A stretch of DNA of 64,000 nucleotides from Ruminococcus sp. (GTDB lineage: Bacteria; Bacillota; Clostridia; Oscillospirales; Ruminococcaceae). The position numbers and the translations under genes are program-made. Positions within the stretch are counted from its first letter, which is position 1. Each line of letters starts with the position of its first letter. Location of the stretch: assembly GCA_017525915.1 (NCBI GenBank), contig JAFXSC010000026.1:62001-126000 (forward strand). The letters run 5' to 3'. Positions 31,171-39,950 of the stretch are shown one piece after another. Below the pieces are notes generated by a model. It worked only from the letters and a program-made list of their open reading frames with translations. It did not search any database and was not told where the DNA came from.

Positions 31171-33045
31171 TTACTTACCTCCCTTTTGAAGCCAAACGCT
31201 AAGAAGTGTGATATCAGCTGGTGAAACACCTGAAATTCTTGAAGCCTGTCCAAGTGATTCCGGTTTATGCTTATTTAGTTTCTCGGCTGCTTCCAGTCGA
31301 AGACCGTGAATAAGGCTATAATTGGTGTCTATCGGTATCTTTTTCTGCTCAAGTTTTCTCATTAATTCAATCTGGTCAAGCTGTTTAGAAATATATCCTT
31401 TGTATTTTATCTGCAGCTCAACCTGTTCACATACTTCATCTGACAGCAGAGGTCGCTCAGTATCGAATTGAGCAATATCATTATATGATATCTGTGGACG
31501 TCGCACCAAGTCAGCAATCTTACAGCCTGTTGTAAGTGGTGCTGTTCCCTTACTTTCAAGAAAACTGTTAAGTTCAGCACTTGGTGCGATATTCGCGGTT
31601 TCAATACGAGTGATTTCATGTTCAGTTGCACTGATCTTTGCTAAAAGGTCATTATACCGCTTGTCAGATATCAGTCCAAGCCTATGTCCAATAGGTGAAA
31701 GCCTTTGGTCCGCATTATCTTGTCTTAATACAAGACGATATTCGCTACGAGAAGTCATCATTCGGTAAGGATCTGAGCATCCCTTAGTGACAAGGTCATC
31801 GACAAGTGTACCGATATAAGAACTTGCACGGTCGAGAATAAGCGGCTCGGCACCCTTTATCTTCAAAGCGGCGTTAATTCCGGCGACAATTCCCTGGGCT
31901 GCAGCTTCTTCGTAACCAGAACTTCCATTGAACTGGCCTGCACCATAAAGACCGCCGATTTTGCGGAATTCCAGCGTGGACAGAAGCTGAGTCGGGTCAC
32001 AGCAGTCATATTCGATAGCATAGGCCGGGCGCATTATCTCAACGTCTTCAAGTCCGTCAATCGTTTTCAGGAACGCAAGCTGCACGTCCTCCGGGAGTGA
32101 CGAAGACATTCCCTGCAAATAGTATTCCTCAGTTGTTAATCCCATTGGTTCGACAAAAAGCTGATGCCTTGGCTTATCAGAAAAACGCACAATTTTGTCC
32201 TCAATTGACGGACAGTATCTCGGTCCCACACCCTCTATCCTGCCGGAGTATAACGGTGATCTGTCAAGGTTTGCGAGTATCACTTCATGTGTTTTACTAT
32301 TTGTATAAGTAACATAACAACTAACCTTATTATTAAGTGTTGAACTGTCTGTTTCAAATGAAAAAGGCACTATATTTTCGTCGCCGTCCTGACGCTCCAT
32401 TATATCAAAATTGATACTCCTGCGACTTACTCGGCAGGGTGTGCCTGTCTTGAAACGCCTGAGAACAACTCCATGTTCAGCAAGACTTGCCGACAAATAT
32501 TTGCTCGGAAGGGCTGCATCGGGACCGCTTTCATACGATACTTCACCGATGTGAATCTTTCCTTTCAAATAAGTGCCGGTAGAAATTATAGCCGCTTTGG
32601 TTTTGTAAACTGCTCCGAGACTTGTTTTTACACCGCAAATTTTACCGTCCTCGGCAATTATTTCGGCAACTTCTGCCTGCTTGATATAAAGATTTTTCTG
32701 TTTTTCGCAGACATTCTTCATGTAATTATGGTACATCACACGATCAGCCTGAACGCGAAGACTATGAACAGCCGGACCTTTTCCCTTATTCAGCATGCGG
32801 CTCTGAATAAAACACTTGTCCGCAGCCTTACCCATTTCGCCGCCAAGAGCGTCAATCTCACGCACAAGGTGGCCCTTTGCAGTACCTCCGATTGACGGAT
32901 TACACGGCATATTCGCTATCTGGTCAAGTGAGATCGTAAACATAACTGTCTTGCATCCAAGCCTTGCGGAAGCAAGAGCAGCTTCAACACCAGCATGACC
33001 GGCGCCTATGACTGCAACATCAAACTCTCCCATATCGTATGTCAT
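31171..33045 (-). CDS. mnmG: tRNA uridine-5-carboxymethylaminomethyl modification enzyme MnmG
   Basis: 624 aa. [20 protein letters not shown] is the FAD-binding Rossmann motif; [40 protein letters not shown] and [12 protein letters not shown] are invariant in GidA. With MnmE it installs the cmnm5 group on wobble U34 of certain tRNAs. The ATG at 33045 has GGAG 7 nt upstream; a parS site lies between it and mnmE. Codon use is AT-rich throughout. Confidence 0.98.
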   Translation of the reverse strand: MTYDMGEFDVAVIGAGHAGVEAALASARLGCKTVMFTISLDQIANMPCNPSIGGTAKGHLVREIDALGGEMGKAADKCFIQSRMLNKGKGPAVHSLRVQADRVMYHNYMKNVCEKQKNLYIKQAEVAEIIAEDGKICGVKTSLGAVYKTKAAIISTGTYLKGKIHIGEVSYESGPDAALPSKYLSASLAEHGVVLRRFKTGTPCRVSRRSINFDIMERQDGDENIVPFSFETDSSTLNNKVSCYVTYTNSKTHEVILANLDRSPLYSGRIEGVGPRYCPSIEDKIVRFSDKPRHQLFVEPMGLTTEEYYLQGMSSSLPEDVQLAFLKTIDGLEDVEIMRPAYAIEYDCCDPTQLLSTLEFRKIGGLYGAGQFNGSSGYEEAAAQGIVAGINAALKIKGAEPLILDRASSYIGTLVDDLVTKGCSDPYRMMTSRSEYRLVLRQDNADQRLSPIGHRLGLISDKRYNDLLAKISATEHEITRIETANIAPSAELNSFLESKGTAPLTTGCKIADLVRRPQISYNDIAQFDTERPLLSDEVCEQVELQIKYKGYISKQLDQIELMRKLEQKKIPIDTNYSLIHGLRLEAAEKLNKHKPESLGQASRISGVSPADITLLSVWLQKGGK

Positions 33046-33059
33046 ATCTTTTCTCCTTT

Positions 33060-33075
33060 TGTTTCATGTGAAACA
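33060..33075. promoter_or_regulatory. parS-like site 3
   Basis: TGTTTCATGTGAAACA, directly after the mnmE stop codon and 14 nt before the mnmG ATG. It is a near-palindrome with two differences from the Bacillus consensus. Confidence 0.75.
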
Positions 33076-34437
33076 TTATTTGCCAACACAAAATCTTGAA
33101 AACACTTCATCAACAACAGCGTCGGTGATTCGTTTACCTGTGAGACTGAGAAGCCGCTGTTCAGCTTCATCAACAAGGACATTCACTGCGTCAAGATTTT
33201 CACCGTTTCTTAGAACGTGAATCGCATTATCAAGAGATTCAATAGTTGCTTCGATGCAGAAGCGCTGTCTCTCATTTGCTGCTGTAACTGAATTCAAAGT
33301 ATTATTGCTAATGCAGAATACCTTTTCAATTGCGTTTTTCAGCTCATCGATTCCGTTATTCTCTCTTGCAGAAATATATACAAATGGTATATTAATCTGT
33401 GTAAATATATCAGTATCAAACATTTGTTCTTTATCATTTTTGTTAACAACGGCAACTGCCTTAGTATCCCGAATCTTTTCAATAAGATACATATCGTCCT
33501 CCGTACAAGGACAGCCGCCGTCAAAAACAGCTATCACAAGTTCAGCAGATGTCATTAGCTTCTCAGCCATTTCCACACCGATACCCTCAATAACGTCTGC
33601 TGTTTCCCTGATACCGGCAGTATCCGAGAGCCTCAGAACAATATCGCCGAGACGCACGGTCTCCTCAACAATATCACGGGTAGTACCTGCAATGTCCGTC
33701 ACGATGCTCCTCTGACAGCCGCTCAGCAGATTAAAAAGGGTGGACTTTCCAACATTCGGTCTGCCTACAATAGCGGTCAGTACGCCCTCACGGACTATCC
33801 TTCCGGCATCGTAATTCACTATCAGCGAATTCAGCTCATCGCGGACCTCGGCAAGTTTTTTTTCCAGCATGGCAGGCTCAACGGCAGGGATATCCTCCTC
33901 CGGGTAATCAGTCCAGGCGGCAAGATCCCCCAGAACTCTCAGCAGCTTTTCCGAACAGCCCTCTGCTATCCTGAAAGCCTTTCCGCTGCGGAGGTCCTCA
34001 GCCATTTTCAGCTCGCGCTCACTCCTGGCGGAAATAACGTCCATGACTGCCTCTGCCTGCGTAAGGTCGAGCTTTCCGTTCATGAAAGCACGCTTTGTAA
34101 ACTCGCCGGGCAGAGCGTTTTCCGCACCGTTTGCAAGAGCTGCGCGGAGCACGCGCCGGGTAACGTAAATACCGCCGTGACAGGATATCTCGGCAGTGTC
34201 CTCTCCGGTATAACTATGGGGAGCGCGGAAGACCGTGAGAATACAGTCATCGAGCCTCTCATCACCGTCATGTGCAAAACCGTAGGCACAGGTATATCCT
34301 TCCATATCGGCAACACGTTTTCCGCCGGCAGCCGTGAATATCCTGTCCGCAACCTGTATCGCATTCTCGCCTGATATCCTGATGACCGCTATGCCTCCGA
34401 CAGCATTCGGAGTTGAAACAGCAGCGATCGTTGACAT
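33076..34437 (-). CDS. mnmE: tRNA modification GTPase MnmE
   Basis: 453 aa. The N-terminal tetrahydrofolate domain begins MSTIAAVSTPNAVGGIAVIR. The G domain has G1 GRPNVGKS (225-232), DTAG and the NKND motif. The protein ends FCVGK, the conserved C-[IVL]-G-K tail. It partners MnmG in U34 modification. Base composition changes inside the gene: about 55% GC up to position ~33,600 and near 35% in the sampled segments beyond ~33,500 (last third), which suggests a recombination junction. Confidence 0.98.
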   Translation of the reverse strand: MSTIAAVSTPNAVGGIAVIRISGENAIQVADRIFTAAGGKRVADMEGYTCAYGFAHDGDERLDDCILTVFRAPHSYTGEDTAEISCHGGIYVTRRVLRAALANGAENALPGEFTKRAFMNGKLDLTQAEAVMDVISARSERELKMAEDLRSGKAFRIAEGCSEKLLRVLGDLAAWTDYPEEDIPAVEPAMLEKKLAEVRDELNSLIVNYDAGRIVREGVLTAIVGRPNVGKSTLFNLLSGCQRSIVTDIAGTTRDIVEETVRLGDIVLRLSDTAGIRETADVIEGIGVEMAEKLMTSAELVIAVFDGGCPCTEDDMYLIEKIRDTKAVAVVNKNDKEQMFDTDIFTQINIPFVYISARENNGIDELKNAIEKVFCISNNTLNSVTAANERQRFCIEATIESLDNAIHVLRNGENLDAVNVLVDEAEQRLLSLTGKRITDAVVDEVFSRFCVGK

Positions 34438-34450
34438 AATATCACTTCCT

Positions 34451-34477
34451 AAAAAAACAACGGCAAAGCTGCCGTTG
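34451..34477 (-). terminator. Intrinsic terminator/attenuator between jag and mnmE
   Basis: On the minus strand CAACGGCA (34477-34470) pairs with TGCCGTTG (34465-34458), then T7 (34457-34451). The U-run ends right at the mnmE ribosome-binding site (GGAAGTGAT), 13 nt before the mnmE ATG. A second stem, TCAGGACGG (34488-34496) with CCGTCCTGA (34502-34510), is closer to the jag stop. Confidence 0.85.
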
Positions 34478-34513
34478 AAAGATGAAGTCAGGACGGACGG
34501 GCCGTCCTGATCG

Positions 34514-35578
34514 TCAAAGCTCTATTTTTCCGTAAAGACCGAAGTCCATATTGTCCTCGGGCTTGGGTCTCTTGTAGTCCTTTTCAAAGCTTGTTGAAAG
34601 GTCAACGGACTTGCGCTCCATTGTTACCTCTCTGTCGCGGTTTCTCGGACCGCCGTTCCTGCGGTCGTTATTGCGTCTGCCGCCGCCTCTGCGGTCATCG
34701 CGGCGTCTGTCGTTTCTTCTGGGGTTATTTGAAGAAATGATGATCTTTCTGTAAGGCTCCTCGCCGACAGAGCGTGAAGAAACGCCCTCGATCTTGGAAA
34801 TAGCAGAGTGAATAACACGTCTCTCGTAGGGATTCATGGGCTCGAGGGGCTGTGATCTGCCGGTCCTGAGAACTGATCTTGCAACCTTTGCAGCGAGCTG
34901 CTCAAGAGTTTCCTTGCGCTTGCTTCTGTAACCGAGGCAGTCGATAGTGATTCGGAAATATTCCTTATCGCCCTTATTTGCGATAATTGAGCAGAGATAC
35001 TGGAGAGCATCAAGTGTCTCACCGCGTCTTCCGATGATAGTACCGTTGTTGTCGCTCTCAACGTTGATTATAGCGCCGCCCTCGTTCTGGTATATCTTAT
35101 ACTCAGCTTCAATGCCGATAGCACGGAGAATACTTGTAATATAGTCTCTTGCGAGCTTTACCTTAGGATCAACGAGAGTCTCATCCTCGATAAGAGTGAA
35201 GCTGTCGAGGGAAAAATCCTCCTCTTCGTCAGCGGGAACTTCAGCAGGAGCATCCTTCTGAACAGGCTCAGCCTTTTCTTCAACGGCAGGTGCAGCAGCT
35301 TCAGCAGGCTTTTCATCTGTCTTCTCGGCAGACTTTACAACCGGCTTTTCAATGGGCTTCGGAGCCTCAGGCTTCTTTGCAGCGGGGGCAGCAGCCTTTA
35401 CAGGAGCAGCATCAGCAACAGTAGCCTTTACCTTTGCGTCCTTGGCACCGATGCCGAAAACGCCCTTCTTTCCCTCGTCCACGATCTCGAACTGTATCGC
35501 TCTGATGTCCTTGCCGAATTTCTTGGCTGCGAGAGCCTTGGCCTCGTCAACCGTTTTCGCTGTGAATATCTCTGTCAT
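34514..35578 (-). CDS. jag: Jag / SpoIIIJ-associated RNA-binding protein (KhpB)
   Basis: 354 aa, longer than usual. It starts MTEIFTAKTVDEAKALAAKK (Jag_N), followed by a long low-complexity Ala/Pro/Glu/Lys linker (about residues 45-135), a KH domain with the GRRG loop (GTIIGRRGETLDAL) and an R3H domain (NPYERRVIHSAISKIEGVSS). The C-terminus is rich in Arg/Gly/Asn (about residues 290-325). KhpB binds RNA and in some Firmicutes tunes cell-wall and division gene expression. It follows yidC with a short gap. Confidence 0.94.
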   Translation of the reverse strand: MTEIFTAKTVDEAKALAAKKFGKDIRAIQFEIVDEGKKGVFGIGAKDAKVKATVADAAPVKAAAPAAKKPEAPKPIEKPVVKSAEKTDEKPAEAAAPAVEEKAEPVQKDAPAEVPADEEEDFSLDSFTLIEDETLVDPKVKLARDYITSILRAIGIEAEYKIYQNEGGAIINVESDNNGTIIGRRGETLDALQYLCSIIANKGDKEYFRITIDCLGYRSKRKETLEQLAAKVARSVLRTGRSQPLEPMNPYERRVIHSAISKIEGVSSRSVGEEPYRKIIISSNNPRRNDRRRDDRRGGGRRNNDRRNGGPRNRDREVTMERKSVDLSTSFEKDYKRPKPEDNMDFGLYGKIEL

Positions 35579-35599
35579 ATTTATACCTCCCTGAGGAAA

Positions 35600-36733
35600 T
35601 CAATCCTCATCATTATCGTTATCATTTGCTGATTCATCGTAGATATCGCCGTATTTTTCAGCCATACGCCTTCTTGCTTCGTTTATCCTGTCACGGTCAG
35701 CCTTTTTCAGTTCGGAGCGTGATATCTTATCATTGTTCTTTCTGTTCTTAGCTGCATTCTGCTGCTGATTAGCAAGCTCCTGCTGCTCAAGCATTCTCTG
35801 CATGAAGGTCTTCTTTTCGGGATGCTTTTCAGCGTAGATACGGGCTTTTTCCTTTTCCTTCTCATTGATTGCCACAGTTCTTTCGGGTGTGAAATACTGA
35901 TTCAGGCAGAAGGTTATGATGAATGAAAGGAGAGCGGACCAGATCCAGTAGAAGCCGACACCGGCAGGTACCTGGAATGCGAACCATACTGAAAGGAGGG
36001 GCATGAAGTACATCATGAAGATGAGACAGCCGCCGCCCTGCATATTGGGGTTGGTCTTTTTCTGGTGTATCTGGCTGTAAACTGAGGAAATAAGCTGTGC
36101 AAGACCCGCAAGTATCGGGATAAAGAAGAGTATAACTGACTCTCTGCTGGTCCAGTCAACGTGAACCGAAGGGGTCTTACCGAGGTTTGCGCCGAATATA
36201 GTGAAATTCTCGCTGAAATCCCTTACCTTATCGACGAATTCTCCGCCCTTGAGGTGAATGAAGCTTCCGGGATCAGCTTTTACAGCGTCCATTACTTTCA
36301 GCTCACATCTGAGGTTCTTGAAGCTTGTACCTGCGATCTCAGCCGCTTCTCTCCTGACGCCCTTTGAGAAGCCGAGGATATGTCTTATCGGCTTATAAAC
36401 AACGTCGAGGATACCAAACAGAAGGAACATCTGGATAAAGGCGGGTAGACAGCTTCCCATAGGGTTGATGCCTTCCTCAACATAGAGTTTCTGCTGTTCC
36501 TGCTGGAGTCTCTGCGGATTGTTTGAATAGCTCTTGCGGAGCTTGTCGAGCTTCGGAGTGAGAAGCTGCATACGCGCCGCGTTCTTCTGTGTCTTGTAGT
36601 TTACCGGAAGAAGAAGCAGCTTTGTGACTACCGTGAAAACGATGATAGAAACGGCATAGTTATTGAAAATGCCGAAAATAAGCTTCATCAGCAGTCCGAA
36701 CGGATAACCGATAACATCATATATTGCGTTCAA
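35600..36733 (-). CDS. yidC: Membrane protein insertase YidC (SpoIIIJ/Oxa1)
   Basis: 377 aa. The Oxa1 fold is visible: IIVFTVVTKLLLLPVNYKTQ in the first helices with the basic KNAARMQ loop, then GSCLPAFIQMFLLFGILDVV and VPAGVGFYWIWSALLSFIIT. The N-terminal lipobox of some Bacillus copies is absent, and the large periplasmic domain of Gram-negative YidC is absent too. It ends with a long charged tail (ARRRMAEKYGD then DDED). It inserts membrane proteins, with the ribosome or SecYEG. Confidence 0.95.
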   Translation of the reverse strand: MNAIYDVIGYPFGLLMKLIFGIFNNYAVSIIVFTVVTKLLLLPVNYKTQKNAARMQLLTPKLDKLRKSYSNNPQRLQQEQQKLYVEEGINPMGSCLPAFIQMFLLFGILDVVYKPIRHILGFSKGVRREAAEIAGTSFKNLRCELKVMDAVKADPGSFIHLKGGEFVDKVRDFSENFTIFGANLGKTPSVHVDWTSRESVILFFIPILAGLAQLISSVYSQIHQKKTNPNMQGGGCLIFMMYFMPLLSVWFAFQVPAGVGFYWIWSALLSFIITFCLNQYFTPERTVAINEKEKEKARIYAEKHPEKKTFMQRMLEQQELANQQQNAAKNRKNNDKISRSELKKADRDRINEARRRMAEKYGDIYDESANDNDNDED

Positions 36734-37035
36734 TATTCATCCCTCTTAACAGTTTTATCGTCCTCTTGTTCATGTTCCGGACACTCATCGAAATAGCCGT
36801 ATTTTCTGACTTTGAAGGTAAATTTTTCCGGAACCGGATCGTAGCCGCCGAGCGACCACGGATTGCAGCGGAGAATACGCCAGCCTGCAAGAAGAAAACC
36901 TCTTATGAAGCCGAATCTTTTGAAAGCTGTCATAGCATACGCGCTGCAGGTCGGGTGGTATTTGCATTTTGCCGGAAAGAGCGGCGAAATACACTTCTGA
37001 TAGAACTTTATCAGAAGCATAGCTATATACTTCAT
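36730..37035 (-). CDS. yidD: Membrane protein insertion efficiency factor YidD
   Basis: 101 aa. MKYIAMLLIKFYQKCISPLF and CKYHPTCSAYAMTAFKRFGF with the conserved C-x-x-Y-P-[TS]CS-x-Y block, then LAGWRILRCNPWSLGGYDPV. It overlaps yidC by 4 nt and lies between rnpA and yidC as in most bacteria. Confidence 0.96.
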   Translation of the reverse strand: MKYIAMLLIKFYQKCISPLFPAKCKYHPTCSAYAMTAFKRFGFIRGFLLAGWRILRCNPWSLGGYDPVPEKFTFKVRKYGYFDECPEHEQEDDKTVKRDEY

Positions 37036-37038
37036 AAA

Positions 37039-37401
37039 CTATTTCTTCCCGACGGGGAAGCTCCTGAACAGCCTGTTTATCTCAGCTGAGCCGTATTTCT
37101 GCATATAACCGCAGTATATCTGAGATTTTACCTCACATATGGGGGCTCTTGCCACAATAACAATGTCCATGCCGACGGGGAGCGCAGCCTCATTCTGGCG
37201 GTAAGCAAGGCGTATGAGCCTCTTTGCGCGGTTGCGGCAGACAGCATTGCCGACCTTTTTGCCTGCGGTGATACCGAGGCGGTTGAAGGGGCAGCCGTTT
37301 GGTCTGACATAGATCACAGAGTATTTACAGGCGGTAAATCTGCCTTTCTTGTATGCGGCGAGAAAATCCCTGTTATCGTTCAATATTTCCGTATAAAGCA
37401 T
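37039..37401 (-). CDS. rnpA: Ribonuclease P protein component
   Basis: 120 aa. GITAGKKVGNAVCRNRAKRL is the RNR signature of the family, and the fold begins LNDNRDFLAAYKKGRF. It aids the RNA subunit in cutting the 5' leader of tRNA precursors. It ends 3 nt ahead of yidD. A hairpin terminator lies between rpmH and rnpA. Confidence 0.96.
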   Translation of the reverse strand: MLYTEILNDNRDFLAAYKKGRFTACKYSVIYVRPNGCPFNRLGITAGKKVGNAVCRNRAKRLIRLAYRQNEAALPVGMDIVIVARAPICEVKSQIYCGYMQKYGSAEINRLFRSFPVGKK

Positions 37402-37449
37402 ATAAACACCTTAGCAGACGGCAGCGCCGCAGAAACGGGCAGCCGTAAC

Positions 37450-37481
37450 AAAAAAGACCACAAAAAATAAATTTTGTGGTC
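37450..37481 (-). terminator. Terminator/attenuator between rpmH and rnpA
   Basis: Minus strand GACCACAAAA (37481-37472) with TTTTGTGGTC (37465-37456), loop TTTATT, followed by TTTTTT. It allows much higher rpmH than rnpA output from the shared promoter. Confidence 0.85.
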
Positions 37482-37488
37482 AGCGTCG

Positions 37489-37623
37489 TCAGTGAGTTAA
37501 TCTTGCTCTGCCCTTAGATCTTCTACGAGCTAAAACCTTTCTGCCGTTCTTAGTAGCCATTCTCTTCATGAAGCCGTGCTCTTTCTTTCTGTGGAGCTTC
37601 TTAGGCTGATATGTTCTTTTCAT
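37489..37623 (-). CDS. rpmH: 50S ribosomal protein L34
   Basis: 44 aa: [20 protein letters not shown] followed by [20 protein letters not shown] and RLTH, the full L34 sequence pattern. GGAGGATC precedes the start. First gene of the leftward origin operon. Confidence 0.98.
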   Translation of the reverse strand: MKRTYQPKKLHRKKEHGFMKRMATKNGRKVLARRRSKGRARLTH

Positions 37624-37731
37624 TGAAATGATCCTCCTCTCTGCGCTGATGATATCAGAGAATACCGGTGAGATGCGGTATTCATATCGTTATAGGATAT
37701 GCAGACATAGCTGTCAGCATTACACTAATAG

Positions 37732-37760
37732 ATTATAACTTAAAATAAAGTTGATGTCAA
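37732..37760 (-). promoter_or_regulatory. Promoter of rpmH
   Basis: Minus strand TTGACA (37760-37755) and TATAAT (37737-37732), 17-nt spacer, both perfect. The leader to rpmH is about 100 nt. Confidence 0.88.
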
Positions 37761-38095
37761 GCGGTTTATGAAATTTTCCTTCCGAAAAAGTGATTTTCAT
37801 ATTTTTCACCAATAGAATTTCAGTCAGCACCTTTGATTTTTAAACATAATGTACATGATATCAAAAAAGCAAAATAGTGCGGAAAAATACATTTTCAACA
37901 TTTCAGACAGCGTAATGATCGGCTTTCCGGATATTCTCACCATGTATTCCACACAGTTTTCCACACTCTGTTGATTTGAGTGTGGAATATTTTTTTGTTT
38001 TACGCTTGCAATTTTTCAACAGATATGCTATAATAATAAGGTATTATATAAGGGGAATGTTTTCACCCCTGCAAAATTTTATACGGAGGTTAAAC
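37761..38095. other. oriC-like region A (rpmH-dnaA intergenic) with DnaA-box-like sites
   Basis: AT-rich, non-coding. DnaA-box-like 9-mers: TTTTCAACA (37892-37900), TATTCCACA (37945-37953), TTTTCCACA (37957-37965), TGTGGAATA (37981-37989, opposite strand) and TTTTCAACA (38013-38021). The middle three cluster within 45 nt. One site lies in the spacer of the dnaA promoter. This block and the dnaA-dnaN intergenic resemble the two parts of the Bacillus origin (incA/B and incC). Confidence 0.75.
38006..38034 (+). promoter_or_regulatory. dnaA promoter with a DnaA-box-like site in the spacer
   Basis: TTGCAA (38006-38011) and TATAAT (38029-38034) with a 17-nt spacer and an extended -10 (TGC just before it). 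The spacer holds TTTTCAACA, so DnaA could repress its own gene here. Confidence 0.75.
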
Positions 38096-39463
38096 ATGAA
38101 TTCTTTTGAAGAAGTCTTTGAAGAAGTTAAAAACTACTGTCTCGAACACGAAATAATCCCGGTGGTAGCTATAAATACATGGATAAATCCCCTGAAGCCC
38201 GTAAGCTTTGACGGCAACGATGCTGTGTTCAGTATACAGACCGACTTCCAGAAGAAGGTGGTCGAGAAGTACACCCAGGCACTCAAGGAAGCCTTCAATG
38301 CCGTTCTCGGCTTCGATGTGAACATTATCATCAATCTTGAATCCGATACGACCGGAGAGCTCCATATCCCCACAGACGCCGAGCTTGAACAGAAGCACGC
38401 CGAGCTTGAGCAGAAGTATAAATTCGCAAACTATGACTATACCTTCGACACCTTCATAGAGGGAAGATCTAACGAATTTGCCCTCGCCTGTAGCAAATCA
38501 GTTGCAAAGAACTGCGGCGAGAAGTCTGTTCAGGGCTATAATCCGCTGTTCATCCACGGTCCCTCAGGAATGGGCAAGACCCACCTCATAACAGCCATAG
38601 CCAATGAGGTCAGAAAGAATCACCCCGACTTCAATATAGTATATGTCACCAGCGAGACCTTCGGAAGCGACCTTGTAAGCGCTCTCAACAACGGTCTTAT
38701 CTCGGATTTCCACGATAAATACAGGAATGCGGACATTCTCCTCATAGACGATATCCAGTTCTTCTCCGGAAAAGAGCGTATGCAGGAGGAATTCTTCCAC
38801 ACCTTCTATAAGCTGCATCAGGACGGTCACCAGATAGTTATTACCTCCGACCGCCCCCCGAAGGAACTCCTCACCCTTGAAGAGCGTCTCAGGACAAGAT
38901 TTGAAGGCGGACTCATGGCTGATATCTCAGCTCCGGACTATGAGACAAGGCTTGCGATAATCAACAGAAAATCCGAGCTTCTCGAGCTGAAAATGCCGAG
39001 CGAGGTCTCAGAGTTCATGGCTAACCGCCTCAAATCAAACATCCGTCAGCTCGAAGGCGCCGTTGTAAGGCTCAAAGCCCTCAACCACTTCGCAGGCAGT
39101 CCCATAACCATATCAATGGCTCAGAGCGTTATCAGAGACGTTCTCACGGACGAGCAGCCTATCCCGATAACAGTAGAGAAGATAATATCCGAGGTATCCA
39201 ACGTTTATGGCATATCCCCGGACGATATACGTTCAAACAAGAGAAATTCCAATATCTCGATAGCGCGTAAGGTGGCTATATATGTAGTCCGCGAGGTCAC
39301 AGGAATGCCCCTTGCAGCCATTGGTACCGAATTCGGCGGAAGAGATCATTCCACCATAGTATATTCAGTAACGAGCGTTACCGGAGCAATGGAAAAGGAC
39401 CAGACCCTCAAGAACCTTGTTGAGGATATCATAAAGGACATAAAGGACAAGGGTAAGTCATGA
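38096..39463 (+). CDS. dnaA: Chromosomal replication initiator DnaA
   Basis: 455 aa from the ATG at 38096 with GGAGG 6 nt upstream; a longer in-frame reading starting at 37976 is rejected because it runs through the promoter and DnaA-box region. AAA+ Walker A GPSGMGKTH, Walker B ILLIDDIQF, sensor region ITSDRPPKELLTLEERLRTR, and the DNA-binding helix-turn-helix GGRDHSTIVYS at the end. It opens the origin and loads the replication machinery. Confidence 0.98.
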   Translation: MNSFEEVFEEVKNYCLEHEIIPVVAINTWINPLKPVSFDGNDAVFSIQTDFQKKVVEKYTQALKEAFNAVLGFDVNIIINLESDTTGELHIPTDAELEQKHAELEQKYKFANYDYTFDTFIEGRSNEFALACSKSVAKNCGEKSVQGYNPLFIHGPSGMGKTHLITAIANEVRKNHPDFNIVYVTSETFGSDLVSALNNGLISDFHDKYRNADILLIDDIQFFSGKERMQEEFFHTFYKLHQDGHQIVITSDRPPKELLTLEERLRTRFEGGLMADISAPDYETRLAIINRKSELLELKMPSEVSEFMANRLKSNIRQLEGAVVRLKALNHFAGSPITISMAQSVIRDVLTDEQPIPITVEKIISEVSNVYGISPDDIRSNKRNSNISIARKVAIYVVREVTGMPLAAIGTEFGGRDHSTIVYSVTSVTGAMEKDQTLKNLVEDIIKDIKDKGKS

Positions 39464-39950
39464 CGGATCAACGTTGACAATGTTGAAAAGTAGTTTGCCA
39501 ACACAGTTTTCAACATTGTGTTAAAAACATTGTTCAACTAAAATCCCGGTTTCAGGCTGTTATATTTCCCCGGAAAGTATTTTTTCCACACTTTAATCTT
39601 TCAACAGCCAACAGTTTATGGAAAAGCATACCGGCATCACCGGTGAGCATCTGTACATCAACAGTATTCTCGACATTTACTCCACTGTGTTAAACATATT
39701 CAACACAATAATGCCCCTGAGGAAAAGCTTTCAAGATTTTCAAAAATCTGACAACACAGCTGTGTTGATGAGTAATTGGCTTATCAGCGGCGTCCGGGAT
39801 ACTTTCTGACTTTTCCACAGACTATACTACAACAACAATATTATTTATTCTTATCTTATCTTGAAAAAAGGCAGATAATAATTCTGGAAGCCGATAACAG
39901 CCGGAAAGTTATAAGCCATTTTTTTCAAAGTCATACACGGAGGTATATTA
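39464..39950. other. oriC-like region B (dnaA-dnaN intergenic)
   Basis: 487 nt without a gene. DnaA-box-like sites: TGTTGAAAA (39481-39489), TTTTCAACA (39507-39515), TTTTCCACA (39582-39590), CTTTCAACA (39598-39606), TTTTCCACA (39811-39819), plus further CAACA-type words in both directions. 39829-39870 is very AT-rich with TTATCTTATCTTG, a candidate unwinding element, lying next to a TTTTCCACA box. TATACT (39823-39828) may be the -10 box of dnaN. Confidence 0.75.

Noticed and set aside
37976-38095. 40-codon N-terminal extension of DnaA
   Set aside because: It includes the promoter and DnaA-box-like sites; the ATG at 38096 has the proper ribosome-binding site and matches the family start.
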